A DNA stretch of 64,000 bases from Pyrus communis (GCF_963583255.1 NC_084807.1:28222381-28286380), one strand, 5' to 3'; positions 22,055 through 34,869 are shown, counted from the stretch's first letter. Translations and numbers: made by a program. The notes: a model not told the origin generated them from the letters alone.

Positions 22055-24295
22055 TCTGTAATTTTATTTTTAACCCTGCCTTTCCATCTTCCCAGACTGG
22101 AATTAGGATTTCTCGTTTAAGAATCCAGTTCCTTGTCACCTCTGTGTTAACAAACTTGAACGTTAGGACGTGCTTGTGAGGTATGCCATTGAGCATGTAA
22201 CAATTATATATATATATATATATATATTTTGGCAAATGCAGATCATGGTGCATAAACAAAAAAAAAAGAAAAGAAAAAGAAAAGAAATGGGCAGGACTCT
22301 TCAATCTTCTTACGGCTATATCTAATCTCCTGGTTCCTACAGAAACGAAAAAGAATTTCACGTTCTTCTTTTCGAGAAGGGAGGATAAGGAAAATTCTAC
22401 TAATTGCAGCTTTCTCCAAACTTCTGGGGAAAGCATGAAATAAATAAATTAAAAAAAAGCTCAAATGGAGGTTCTGTTTATACACCTTATTTTGCTTATC
22501 TTCTAATATATAGTCTTTCGAGTAGATATAATCATATAAACATTAATATTGGAAGTTTGTTATGAGAGTCATGCGTCGCTCCTAATTGTTATAACATAGA
22601 TAACCGACATGGTTGATATTTCATCGACTTAGGGCATAATATTAATAAATAGCTCATCAGATTAATACTACAAGTAAATTTGTAACAGTATGTGTAATTT
22701 GACGTGAATTTCGTCCTATATCATCTCTACCTAATCAAATGGTGATTTACTACTGAATGGAATTACCGCTTCAACTGCTCATTACTTTTAAGAAGCTTTA
22801 CGGTTGGTCGCAACGTTTCTTTCTTTTTGTTTTTCTCCGAAAAAAGGATGAAAAGAAGGGTGCAAAGCTTATCCAATTTTGGGACACATCTATACATAGG
22901 AAAATAGGCATATAGGTGAGGATTCATACGTGTGTGGTGCAACTGCAAGGATCTGCAACATGCTCTATGTTCTCGCGTGCTTATATTCAAGTTTAGCTAA
23001 GCTACTAGTTATGATTTGCCTTCCCCTTCCTTGCTCAGCTATTCTACTTTGCCAGATCTGTTGATAGGTTTTAGATAGGTATGGTATACATGTATGTATG
23101 CATGGCAGCGTAACATGAAAATTGCGACTAGATGATGGTAGACATCATAATCCAAAGTCACCGTTCTCTTTATCATTTATCTAGAAAAACTCGTTTAATT
23201 TAAAAATCATTCAACTATCCATTCTTATATGTCAAACAAATCAATTGTTAAGTAATTATATCTTTATGATTAACCGTCAACTTATTTCTACAGTATAAGG
23301 AGTCATCCAGTATCCATTGTGTTGTCTTATACATGTTAATGTGGCAATGGCATGCACATTCACAAGGACCAGTGATCAGGCCATGTTGCTGATCTTTTCG
23401 TGTATATATAATATAGTTATATCTTGAATCCCTTTTGCATGCATGCTCCAACATTTTTTACTCTAGATCTGCACTGCAGGGAAAGCATGAGAGAACATTG
23501 ATCCCATTTGGCTTATCTAATTTATTTTGGTCCCCTTTAATACAATGTGGTACCTCTCTTTCTGTCTGTCCAAAAACTTTTTCCAGCAACCTAATGTTCT
23601 TCCTGTAGGCTCTAGTCCTCCATGCCTGTTCAAGACATGGATACAATGCAAAGATTACGAGCTTTCAGATTTCAACACAAATATCAAAGAAATTTAACCA
23701 TGCATGGTAAGTTTTGAGGATAATGACCATACACACGATCCACACCAAATTCAATCTCAAATATTCCTGATACATAGAACAGATAAAAGTTGGGAAAACT
23801 TTTTTTTTTTTCTTTCACACAAGTGATATTAGGAGAGAAAAATCGAACACCTAATCTCATATGCAAATGTGAATGCATTTTAAACAACTGATTTGTAAGC
23901 TCGTTACAACTAATTACGTGTATAAACGTTTTTGTTTTTGGAATAAAATGTTATATAACTGATTAATCAACAAGGACACTCATGCTTTTTTGTGCTTGAG
24001 ACAATCTCTTCGAACAGTTTGGGGTTTGGACCTAAGCGCTTAATAAAATGAACAACAACCCGTACATCCCACTGGTCGCCATCAGGCATCAGCCACCGGC
24101 AAATACTTAAAATGCTCATTCAATTTTTTTTTTTTCTTTTTTTTGGACAGAAAACATAGGCGCAGAGCTAACAATGGCATTCAAAGCTCACTTTAGGGCG
24201 CAATATTTTCTACAACAAACAAGGAATCTCCACAAGTGCATGCATATTAGTTTGTCCAATTATATATACTAACATATTGAGTTCTTTGTTTTAGA
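22055..24295. other. Intergenic, no gene seen
   Basis: The first 100-200 bases are the probable DHFS 3' UTR. An (AT)n run lies at 22205-22227. The rest is AT-rich, with poly(T)/poly(A) tracts, and has no supported frame or RNA gene. Confidence 0.4.
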
Positions 24296-24356
24296 ACTTC
24301 ACCATACCATTGACAAAAAAAAAAAAAAAAAAAAAAAAAAAAGACTTCACCATACC
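24296..24356 (+). mobile_element. Minimal poly(A) retro-insertion with 13-bp target duplication
   Basis: ACTTCACCATACC occurs at 24296-24308 and 24344-24356. Between the copies is only ATTGAC followed by about 29 A and a G. This is what remains when a LINE-mobilised SINE copy is truncated almost to its tail. Similar tails (poly(T)-GACAAA or poly(T)-GAACAAA) occur elsewhere in the window. Confidence 0.65.
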
Positions 24357-25155
24357 CATCATCATCATCAGAAGTATCTGTTTCAACAATCTTAAAGGTT
24401 TCTGGGTTAACTAAGGCTAGACATGGTAATTCTTTGACTTTTCTTTTCGAAAGTCGTATTGTGCGAGTATGTCATTTCCTTTTTGTCGTTCACCTATGTG
24501 AAGCTAAGTCAGATCCACTGCATAAAGTGAAGATGTCATCCATTATGCAAGACTGTTTTATGGTGATCCTCTACTTCAGCAACACCTTTCCTAGTTTGTC
24601 ATTTTGTTTCTAAGTTTAATTATTTAAGGAGAGAAAAAGGTTGGTGTAATTATTTTGCTGTATACCGGCAGAAACTCCATTATGTAAAGCAGTAGTCATT
24701 TAACGATCCTTATGCACATCAAGTACTTCTTCATATGAAGAGGGCAATGATTTCTTTTTAATTTACTTTATATGTATATTCGTTCTCATCAGCTTGGAAT
24801 CTAAGGGGGCCTACTCTGAACTTTGTTGCTCTGTTGATCTCTGTCCATTGTCGAAAAATCATTTATACTTATTCATCCAAAACATAAACAGTCATGTTTC
24901 ATCCAAATTTGGAGAGATTTTTCAATGTGACCGTCACACGAGATGATACACTACGTGTCCTTACTATCTATGTTCCCATCACAATTAAAAATTTCTTTCA
25001 AATTTGAAATCATAATTGCAAAATGCATGACACGTGTAATTAAGTAATGTCAGTTGGCTGCAAAGGAAGGGGGGAGAGAGAGAGAGAGAGAGATGAAGTT
25101 TGGTTAATTTATCCATCAAAGAGAAACAGGCGCGGATGAACACAATATTGCAGAA

Positions 25156-25455
25156 CTAAAAAAAATATGATATTAGCTCAAATGAGAGTGGACGAAGGGA
25201 GTGGTGCACCAAAATTGAACTCCCAACGGTAATGGGAGCAGAGGGGACGGAGACATGACGCTCCAAAATATAAAATATGGGACACACAAAATCTAACATA
25301 AATATATTAATATTCATAAGTACATGCAAATCAAAAACCAAGATTTTAAGATGTCTGTCGCCCCTAATTGAATTGTCCGACATATCCATATCAACGTGGT
25401 CCACAATTCCCAGCAACTCCCGGAGATCTAGACCCTTTACCTGCCTGGAAGACAA
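25156..25455 (-). other. Open frame of 99 codons, probably a decayed gene fragment
   Basis: On the minus strand the start is MSSRQVKGLDLRELLGIVDH and the composition near 25330-25455 is less AT-rich than the surroundings. I do not recognise a family, and the C-terminal part is low in complexity. It could be an exon of an unrecognised gene or a captured fragment; support is weak. Confidence 0.2.
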
Positions 25456-25845
25456 CGGAGAAAATGGGGGATATATACTTGAGAGAATCCCTGAATACTA
25501 CAACAATTTCATGATGAGATGAGTTCACTGAGAAAAAGAAAGAAAATCAGTTTAGCAGATTGTATTAAATTGAGATTTTAAAAGTCTTTTTTAACGACTT
25601 TTAAAAATTCAAGGGTATTTAAGTAGGATTATTAATGAGTCTACAAAAGGTCAGGAGGTACACTAATATTTTAAGAAAATTTTCATGAAAATGACTTGGA
25701 TTAAATTTATTTTAATAAAAAAATCATGCTATAACTTTATTTAATTAAAAAGATTTAAATTTTAATGAAAAATCTTTAAATTTTAATAAAAATGACAAAA
25801 GAACTTAAATTTTAATGAAAAAGACATAATTTTAATATTAAACTG

Positions 25846-26079
25846 TTTATGAAATTTTCTACATTATTTATGAAACTTAACAGTACTACATTGTTTATGA
25901 AACTTAATACTACACTGTTTATGAAACTTAATGGTACTACTCTGTTTATGAAACTTAACGGTACCACATTGTTTATGAAATTTAATGGTGCTACACTGTT
26001 TATGAAACTTAACGGTACTGTACTGTTTATGAAACTTAACGGTATTATATTGTTTATAAAACTTAACGGTACTACATTC
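25846..26079. repeat. 27-bp minisatellite, about nine copies
   Basis: The unit TTTATGAAACTTAACGGTAC plus TACACTG is repeated about nine times with point changes; one unit is 24 bp. Because 27 is a multiple of three, both strands stay open as 98- and 106-codon frames made of repeated FMKLNGTTL or FINxVVPLS units. These are almost certainly not genes. Confidence 0.85.
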
Positions 26080-26483
26080 TTCTCTCTCCTCTTCTTGAAT
26101 TTTCTTGGCACATTCTCACCTTCCAAACACATTTTCTTCTTCTAATTTTTTTCGATACTCATCAAATTTTCTCTGTATCTCTTCATTTTCTTAACTTTCT
26201 ACACCAATTACTTAAATTTCTTCTATTGTCCGCCCATCTGCAACTTCCGCTTCTTCTCCATCTACAATCTTAACTTTCTACACCACATGTTATTATGTAA
26301 GTGATGGGAAATTTTATTTTTTAACACAAGAATCTCACCACTTGTATAGAGATATGGTGTATCACTCTGTGTTCTGGGCACATTGAAAAATCTATCGTCA
26401 TCTTGACTACTATTGGAAAACAACACCACAAAAATAAAACTGGAAAAATGTAATTCAATTTGAAGTCTTTCTTTTATTCTAAG

Positions 26484-26484
26484 C

Positions 26485-26520
<36 letters not shown>
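26484..26520. repeat. (AAT)n microsatellite
   Basis: About twelve AAT trinucleotides in a noncoding stretch; likely polymorphic. Confidence 0.9.
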
Positions 26521-26521
<1 letters not shown>

Positions 26522-26937
26522 TCTTAATGATAGTTGACAATGGGGAGAAAACAGAGTGGAAATGTAGGGTGGGGTGAAGTGTATGTGCGCCAGTGCATGT
26601 GGTGTTTTTTTATGTTATTTATTTATTATTTTGTCCCTTATCATTAAATAAAGTTAGTGGATGATTTTTAATTAAAATGTAAAAATTTAAAACTCTTTTC
26701 ATTAGTTTTCCTATATTTTAAAGGAGTTTATAAAAGTCTATGGAAATTCGGAGTTTATTCACTTAGTAGTTTCAACGAGTTTATAAAAGTTTATAGAAAT
26801 TCGGGTATTCATTCGGGTGTTTTTACTCATTGTTTTAAAAGAGTTCATAAAAGTTTTTAAAGTTTTTTGAAAGGGATAGATTTTAGTGGATTTGGAGAGA
26901 TTTACTATATTTTAAGACTTTTGGTGCAAACTAATTT

Positions 26938-27112
26938 TTAGCCACTCAGTAATACGGTCTGGTGATATTTTTCTTCATTTGTGAGTGAGAGGTTTTAGGT
27001 TTAAATCTCATGGATGATGAATTCGATACCAAATTAGGTTGCCCATTGTGTGGCTTAGCCGAACTCCCTCATCTCCTTAGTGTAAAATATATCGTTGTAC
27101 TAAAAAAACAAA
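26938..27112 (+). mobile_element. SINE-like element with A-rich tail
   Basis: The order is an A-box-like GGTCTGGTGATA, then GTGAGTGAGAGGTTTTAGGTTTAAATCTC (B-box-like end), GTGTGGCTTAGCCGAACTCCC, and TAGTGTAAAATATATCGTTGTACTAAAAAAAC. I recall this arrangement as a common dicot SINE family. No clear target duplication was found. Confidence 0.6.
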
Positions 27113-28019
27113 AACAAATTATGTCTCTCCCACCGAGATTTTGAGGAAGAACAATACTTGTATCCCTCATCGAAAAATGCATATATCTCACTCTTTGCAA
27201 ATAACGTAGCATCATCTTTCAATTTTTATAATTGAAACTTTTCAATTTCTTAATCTCCATTTGAAGATCTAGCAGCAAAAAATCATTCCAAATGAAGATC
27301 TTTTTTTCTTTTCTTTTTTTTTTTGGCATGCAATATAGAACGAATCAATGAGTACCAAGTCACATATTCATGATCAATCATCCATTTATTTGATACATTT
27401 AGATGATTAAATGATCACTGATTCGAGTGATCTTTTTATATAGACAATCTTTAAATAAAGATTAAGAAATTAAACCGTTCGGAAATTAAACCGTTCGGAT
27501 TATGAATATGTTATTCACAAGAAGTGAGATATTTGCATTCTCATCCTAAAATTTCATCAAACTCTGTAGATTTTAAACTTTTTTAAAATTCTTCAAAATT
27601 TCAAATAAATACACCCCTAATTATATGTAATAAGGGTGGACTGTGGGCAGTGCGGGTAGTAATGTTTCTCTCATACATTGCGTGGGTGTTATAAATTGTA
27701 TTTGGAGGGTACGTATTGAATGAGTTTGCAGATTTGGAAGTGAATGAAGTTTGAGGGAGAGGGAGGGAGGAGGGTCCCAATGTATTGACTCTTGCAAATT
27801 TTGTTTTAAAATTTTGTCCCACATTCTCATTCATTTTTCTCTGTAGGAAGATATAAATGATGAACAGTGGTATGTTCCAATTATTTTACATCAATTTAAA
27901 ATCTATGTCATATGCAATGAGTTTAAATCTTTTGCATTCAAAATATGTGGTTTCTTTGTGATTTACCTACTTGAATGATACATGTTTTTTTTACTTAATT
28001 TATTTTTAACTTTTATGTG
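27113..28019. other. Intergenic AT-rich stretch, no gene seen
   Basis: It holds a poly(T) tract near 27300-27325 and a short direct repeat of GAAATTAAACCGTTCGGA at about 27464-27498. No supported coding frame. Confidence 0.4.
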
Positions 28020-28145
28020 GGATTCAAATTAAAAATCAAAATCTCAACAAATGAGATAAGTGAGGCTACATCGAATTTTGGGTACATAAGATTTGAACTC
28101 ATACGAAGCAGGCTGTCTGACCTAGCTAACCTCCCTTGCTATGAA
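28020..28145 (-). mobile_element. Possible SINE head (minus strand)
   Basis: On the minus strand GGAGGTTAGCTAGGTCAGACAG (A-box-like) is followed by GTATGAGTTCAAATCTTATG (B-box-like) 20-30 bases later, a tRNA-like spacing. The 3' border and duplication are not clear. Confidence 0.35.
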
Positions 28146-28954
28146 ATTAGAAATGTACAAGTGTACTAGCATTGTGTAATTGTTATATTCTACTGTTATT
28201 TTTATAAATGCCCAACGAAAAAACAAAGATTCTGAATACTAATTTGATTGAACTTTGAATACATCGGGAACTGCTGAGGGTCCTAGCATTATGCATTGTT
28301 ATGTTGCTATCGATATATAAATGCCCACCAAACAAGAAGTTGAATTATAATTTTGTTGAAATTAGAAAACAAGTTTAATTTGTATAGTTTCGTTTTTTTG
28401 GTCAGGTGACCATAGATTTATGGCCACTCACGCTTATACCGAAGATTGAAATTAAAACATTAAAAGCACATTCATTTGTTCTCCACTCTTGATACCAAAT
28501 GCCTAGGTAATTGACTATACATTTCCTTCGTTATCAAGTCAGGAAAATAAGACATATAAAGGTTAATTACTAGAACGCATGAAATAAGACCAATCCATAT
28601 AAACAAGCACATCTACAAGAATGAGTAAAGATTTCGTTTTCTTCTAAGGCCAACCTAAGAACCAGCTTCATATACATTTGTCCAAACAGGTATGCAGAAC
28701 ATGCTATTTAAAGTAGTGCGGTTCCAAATTCTACGGTCAGATAGGTATGCAGTGTTCTACAGACACCATTACTACGTACACATATTTTACTGTTTTACAT
28801 CAATATAAAAGATTCCATGGGTGAATTGTAAGTAAAGGAAATGAAAAGAGGAAGGGTGGAATACACACATACACACACACACGTATATATATAGAGAGAG
28901 TATGTAACAAGAAGAAAGATTCCATGGCTTAACTTGTTCTGACTTAAACACAGT

Positions 28955-28982
28955 AATATATATATATATATATATATATATA
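28955..28982. repeat. (AT)n microsatellite
   Basis: A pure AT run. Three nearby copies of AAGATTCCATGG (about 28807, 28917, 29027) indicate a local loose repeat of roughly 110 bp. Confidence 0.85.
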
Positions 28983-29078
28983 ACAACTAGAAGAAGAATG
29001 AAGAACAGAGAGGTATTAAGAAGATAAAGATTCCATGGCTTAATAATATATAGGAAGACTTTTGTTGCGGTTCCTATC

Positions 29079-29892
29079 AATCAATATTATTTGACTAAAA
29101 CCTTGTTGGTTTTCAATTTTTTATTTAAGTCCCTGAAATTAATTTGATAATTTATTTCTATTTAAGTTAGTATATTTTTTAAATTAAAAATTGAAATTTA
29201 TAGTTGTTTATGTTAATGAGATTTTAAATAAAAACTCATAATTTGTGGGATTAAAAATATTAAAATATAAATTATATTATTTTGTGTGTGTGTGTGTATA
29301 AACATGGGTAATTCATCAAAATTAACAAAAAAATTATTGTACCAAAACATGGGTAAATTCTTCAAAACCACAAAAAAACAAAAAAAAAATGAACAAAAGA
29401 TATTAGGCTTAATAACATAAGTAAATTTCTTCGATAAAACTTGACATGGATACATTTTCAAAATCAAAGGAAAAAAATGTATCCATATAAGTTTAAAAAT
29501 GGATTAAAAAAATTGAAAGGATTTTATATTAAAAAAAGAGAGTACATTTTACATATAACAAATTGGTATATTTAAGAATGGGTACATTTTAAGATTAAAA
29601 ACTTGAAAAAATTACATGAATGGGTACATATAAGATTAAAAAATTGAAAACATTTTTTAAAAAGACTAATGGGTACAAACTTATTCTAATTTTTTATTTA
29701 TTTTGGAAATGTTTTGGATTAAAAATTAGTTAAGAGTTTAACAAAGGTGTGAGTATTAAAATCCTAAATCAATTATTAATTTTTATTTTAAAAAAAATAT
29801 GTAATTGACATGCAAATTCATTATTACATTAATGCTAGGGACTTGGATCAATATCTAAAAACTAATAAGATTTCAGTTAATGAACATTAATA
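29079..29892. mobile_element. Non-autonomous element, GTACCCAT-rich family, copy 1
   Basis: The left end TTTGACTAAAACCTTGTTGG...AAGTCCCTGAAATTAAT is partly inverted at the right end (ATTAATGCTAGGGACTTGG...TAATAAGATTTCAGTTAATG). The AT-rich interior repeats ATGGGTA(C/A) many times and includes a (GT)n run at 29283-29297. A second copy in opposite orientation lies at 52504-53386, inside the R3-MYB gene. The termini support a DNA element; no transposase is present. Confidence 0.6.
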
Positions 29893-30052
29893 ACTAGGGA
29901 TATGAGAGAGACTTTCATATATATATATATAAGGTTTATCGCCATCATGATATATCCGAAACTACTAGTACAAGGTCATGTGTTAGACTCTCTCCACGTA
30001 GTTTTATATTAGAGGTTTGAAAAGTCGTGATCATGGTGAACTCATTCCCCTA

Positions 30053-30057
<5 letters not shown>

Positions 30058-30109
<52 letters not shown>
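30058..30109. repeat. (GA)n microsatellite, about 26 units
   Basis: An uninterrupted GA run of about 52 bases, the longest dinucleotide repeat in the window; likely highly variable. Confidence 0.95.
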
Positions 30110-30112
<3 letters not shown>

Positions 30113-32537
30113 CGTTTTTGAGAGGGAGGTTGTTGAGGGTGGTAAATGTGAAAATTGATGGGTGATAACCTACAATTGGACTCATATGGAGGAGGGAAGT
30201 AAATGTGATAAATCAAATTATAGGGTACACACAGTACCACATAAATGAAACGCGCACACTCCCATGCTATAACTTGCAATTACTTCCCTTCCCCTACGTC
30301 ACTCACCCTTCCCGGCCACCATGCATTGCAATTTGCACAAACTTGCGCAGTTTCACACTGACGAGTGACGTATTGTATTTTACTTTTGTAGACTTTTTCC
30401 GACAACTTAGACATTATGTACTGATTTAAGATGAACTTTATAGAACTAAATAGTTTTAACATACTGCAGCATGTTCGAACTTTCCAATTGCTTGGAGCAG
30501 GATGGGCAGGTTAATTGCATTAGCAGTACTCGAAGTTTAAATCCTAATGTTTAATCTAACTTATTTAATTCCTTATGACATGACTTAAGATTTCTCCTCC
30601 TTGGTTGTAATCCTTTATTTTATCGTTTTGTCTCTGAAATAAAAAAACATATTGCCGCGTGCAGAGTTAGAGGGAAGAAGAAGAAGGTGTACAATATGTC
30701 AATATCTAAGAATGGTTGAAATTGATTTGGATTTCATCGTAGGCACGGAGATGCCGTGTCTGCAGGTACATTGAAAGCCTACATTTCAATTCCCATATAA
30801 TATTAATATAATTAGGAAAACAAGTTGCAGATCGATTCTCTCAAATATATGTCGTCATCACCATCACTGGACTGGTCTCTCTATGGCTGCCTGCTGGCTG
30901 CTGTGGCCTGTTGTTGTGAGCCTGCAGGTCTGTCCCTTATTCATTTATTTCCACTCTTTTCTTTCTCAAACACATGTATTTGTTCAATTTGTCCCATTTT
31001 ACAGATTTCTATATTTTCTGTAATATTATAGATCGATATATTCGTACAAAATGTTGGGTATGAACTTTTGCCTAGCTGTATAAAACAGTAGTTTAATGCA
31101 GACCCCATCATGCATCGAAAAAGAACCCAAGAATACCAATTAAGCTGCTTATATTACTGTATGTCTTAAACCGTACTTCTTAAAGCCTAAATCCTAATTT
31201 GTTTCAGTTTATATCTAATTCTCTTTTTAAATTGGTTAATGTTGGTACGTTTTGTGAAGTTCAGATCATGACTAATTTATATCACTGTTGTCTATATTTA
31301 TTTCAAGAACTAATCCCATCAGTATTTATTTAGTTTGAAGTCAATGTTAGAAATATTCATGATCGATGAACAATCTGATTAATGATGATGATCAATACAT
31401 CAGCAGCTGCCTCTCTGACCAACACTGGGATATGTAATACCATTCCTATTGGGCGGAGAGGTCAACAGTTCTCAGAGGAACATTCAGCATAGATAACTAA
31501 CTAGAACAATATTCACACTTCTTTTCTTTCTCCCCTCCCGATAATTAAAGAATCAAAGTCCTTAAATTGATTCCTCACTTTTTAGAATTTTCTGCTGCCA
31601 CCTCTGGTAAATTCACAATATTATCAGGTCATTATTTTCAAATACGTACGTGCTTTTTTATGCAACCCTACCAGTGCCATAAATTGCTTTAGACCATATT
31701 CATTCGACTCTGAAACATATTCCTACAAAAATTGAAACAATCTGAAAAGAAAAAAAAAAAAACCTAAACCCTAATGCAGCTTGCACCGAAACCCTAGCTT
31801 GTAACTTCACATACCCCCAAGGCCTAGGTTTTCCAACGTTCGGAACATTGATTAATTAATTGATACATTTGATTATAAATTGAGAAACCCTGGCTACCTG
31901 ACAAGTTACTGTGACGACAGGAGTAGTGGTAATTCTATAACATCAATGGTTTTGTAGCAACCCTAATGAATGACATGTATACACCACGATTTTGTCATCT
32001 TCCATTTATAGCAAGTTAAACTGAAGAATCCACATTACTAACAGGGAAAATCCCAATTTTACCCAAGTCGACAATTATTTAATCTGTTTTTTTATTTATT
32101 TTCTTGGGATTCTGAGTTCCATTGGTGCCTCCCTGAATTCTGTACAAGATCCACGCAGACATAAATCTAACGGTTGAATCAGAACCAAGAAAATTGAATA
32201 GGAATTAACCTCTCTCTTTCTCTCTCTCTCTCACACACACACACATGCACAGTACTGCAAACCAAGCAAGCCAGAGCCAAAAGCCAAAGCCCATGCATGA
32301 TAAAAATGAAAAACAGAGAGATGATGGCGATGGTTTAGTCCCTTTCACCTGAGCCTCTCTTATTTACTTCTTTTCGTATACTTAGCTACCGCTACATATT
32401 CCATACATACTTTCTCTTGATCTGGACAATCCCTCCCCCCACCCCTCACTTTTCGTCTTTTTTCCTTTTGTTGGCTTCTTGTTCCTTTTCTTTTGTTTTT
32501 TTTGGGCCAACCAAAGCTATATATCCGGCCACCATAG
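30110..32537. other. Upstream region of SPCH; no gene seen
   Basis: AT-rich sequence. A mixed (TC)n/(AC)n microsatellite lies at about 32211-32247, followed by pyrimidine-rich leader-like sequence up to the SPCH start. No coding frame in this stretch is supported. Confidence 0.4.
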
Positions 32538-34855
32538 ATGGCCATGGAAGATCACGACCGTTCATCTGATTTTCTCGAAGAACATGAGCAGTACTACTAC
32601 AGCGATAACAATTGTAACTTGGGAATTCCGGGGGATGATCTTTTTAGCATATTACAGAGCTTAGATGATCATGGGTTTGGAGGAGGAGGAGGAGGAGGTG
32701 GCGGCGGAGTCGTAGACTTTCCTTCCCCGTTAGCTACAGCGCCATTCGATGATGACCAACTACTTTCTGTTTTTAGCTCATCACCAAAAGACCTCTCCTC
32801 CTCAGCTGATCAAACCGAGTTTGATGAAACTAACTCTCCACCCAAAACCAAGAGACTCAAGCTCTCATCAGCTGCCACCCCCACCGCCACTGCCACCACA
32901 ACAACCACAAATTCTTCAGATCAGGATGGAGGGCGGATGTCTCATATAACGGTGGAGCGCAACCGCAGAAAGCAAATGAACGACCACTTGACTGTCTTGC
33001 GCTCTCTTATGCCTTGTTTCTATGTTAAACGAGTCAGTATCCTGCCTTTTATTTTATTTGGTTGATATTTTTGGAGTGACAAACTGCCAATAAACAATAA
33101 CAGCTCCCATTTTCTTTTTCTTCTTTTTTTCCGGCATATGTTTGGTACCTTCACCATCAACCTCAAACTTAAAAGAAAAAATTAGAAATACAGCACTATT
33201 GAGTATTAAGTTATTAACTAATCATGAAGTGATTCATCTTATTTAATAAAAATTTCCTTGCACCTTCAAGGTATTCTTTAAAAAAAAAAAAAGAACAAAC
33301 AAATTATTCTCCTTTTTTCCATCCTTTTTTCAAATGTGTATGATATACATATGAATTGTTTAGTGCAATTGTATGTATGCATGTATGTATGTATGTGTGT
33401 GTGTGTGTGTGTATTGTACCTAATTTTTTGGCTCAATTGATTCCTCAGGGAGATCAAGCATCAATCATTGGAGGGGTGGTTGATTACATCAATGAGCTGC
33501 AGCAAGTTCTTCAATCACTCGAAGCCAAAAAGCAACGAAAAGCATACAGCTGTGAACTGTTAAGCAGCCCTAGGTTGCAGCAGGTTTCAAGTCCAAGGCC
33601 ACCTGGTCCCTCACCACCAGTTCTCAGCCCTAGAAAGCCACCTCTCAGCCCTAGGCTCGGCGGCAGCAGCTTACCACCCATCAGCCCAAGAACTCCACAA
33701 CCCACCAGCCCTTATAAGCCCACGGCAGCCTGGACAATATTGCAACAACCACAAATATTACCTGCAGCTGCTAATATTATTAGTAATTATCTTATTTCTA
33801 ATCCAACAATGGCTGCTAGCTCATCACTTGAGCCATCCCCTACTTCTTCAAGTGCTACTTCCTCTATTAATAATAGTGTCGACAATCTCAACGAACTTTT
33901 CGCCAACTCCAAGTCCGCCATTGCGGACGTGGAGGTGAAATTTTCGGGTCCAAATGTTCTTTTGAAAACAGTGTCTCCTCGGATACCCGGACAGGCTCTC
34001 AAAATCATTTCCGCCCTTGAAGACCTTTCGCTTGAAATTCTCCATGTCAGTGTCACCACCGTTGACGAAACCATGCTTAATTCCTTCACCATCAAGGTAT
34101 TTTATTTTCATTTTACTTAAATACATGATTGATTAACTTTTTTACTTTCGTTAATAAGTTACTAATTTTAGATTTTGTTTAAAAATATTTGCTTAGCATA
34201 CCAACCCTGTCAGACTTTTGTGTTAAAGAGATATGCTACATTGGTTCCGCAGGGTGATGTCAGTCATTGATACATTGTGATATCCACTTCTATTAGTAGT
34301 TGACTATCACCCATAACATGATACTAATGGCTGACAGACACCAACAACATCGTAATGTGTGTTAACTACATGGAAATACAATATAAAAGCTAAAGCGATC
34401 GACATATCTAGCTAAACCTTGAAATAGTAAAATGTTAAATGCACAGAGGGTCTTATCACTTTTACCAGATCATATGATAGGTAAATATATGTTTGCTAGC
34501 TAGCTAGCTGCCATGGACATCATCTCACATTGTACTATACTTGCAATAATTTCATTTCATGTTTTACAGAAAAATCAGCTATATATGTGTACCGTTGGAC
34601 CGTACGTGTATGATTTTAAAAAGTGTTGAAAACTAGGGCATCTTTCACTTTCAGACATTGATTTTCTAGCTACCAAGTACAAATGTATATATTAAAAAAG
34701 GGATTGTTTGAATAATGGGGTGACTAAATTGTGATTTTATTGAAGCTAGCTGCTAATGATTGGTACGTGCTTTCTTGCTTTCTTGCTAGATTGGAATTGA
34801 ATGCCAACTTAGTGCCGAGGAACTCGCTCACCAAATCCAGCAAACATTCTGCTAA
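32538..34855 (+). CDS. SPCH: SPEECHLESS, bHLH transcription factor that starts the stomatal lineage
   Basis: Three exons, 32538-33032, 33449-34096 and 34790-34855, give 402 residues. The bHLH spans about 134-193: basic region [18 protein letters not shown], then helix 1, and helix 2 beginning exactly at the intron ([20 protein letters not shown]). Residues 204-256 form the proline-rich MAPK-target domain that separates SPCH from MUTE and FAMA, with seven SP and one TP sites. Residues 324-402 form the conserved C-terminal ACT-like domain ([15 protein letters not shown]...). In Arabidopsis SPCH drives the asymmetric entry divisions of the stomatal lineage with SCRM/ICE1, and MAPK phosphorylation lowers its level. 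Arabidopsis SPCH has 364 residues. The extra length here includes a poly-Gly run at about residues 49-58. A second ATG two codons downstream is an alternative start. Confidence 0.95.
33369..33412. repeat. (TATG)n/(TG)n microsatellite in SPCH intron 1
   Basis: ATG/TATG repeats run into a pure TG run about 40 bases before the acceptor at 33448. It may affect the polypyrimidine tract of that intron. Confidence 0.7.
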
Positions 34856-34869
34856 TTGAGTCTCCTAGC

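Noticed and set aside
25812..26145. Open frames of 106 (-) and 98 (+) codons
   Set aside because: Both are by-products of the 27-bp minisatellite, whose unit is a multiple of three; the peptides are pure repeats.
33787..34126. Minus-strand frames of 92-102 codons opposite SPCH exon 2
   Set aside because: They are shadows of the conserved SPCH C-terminal coding sequence.
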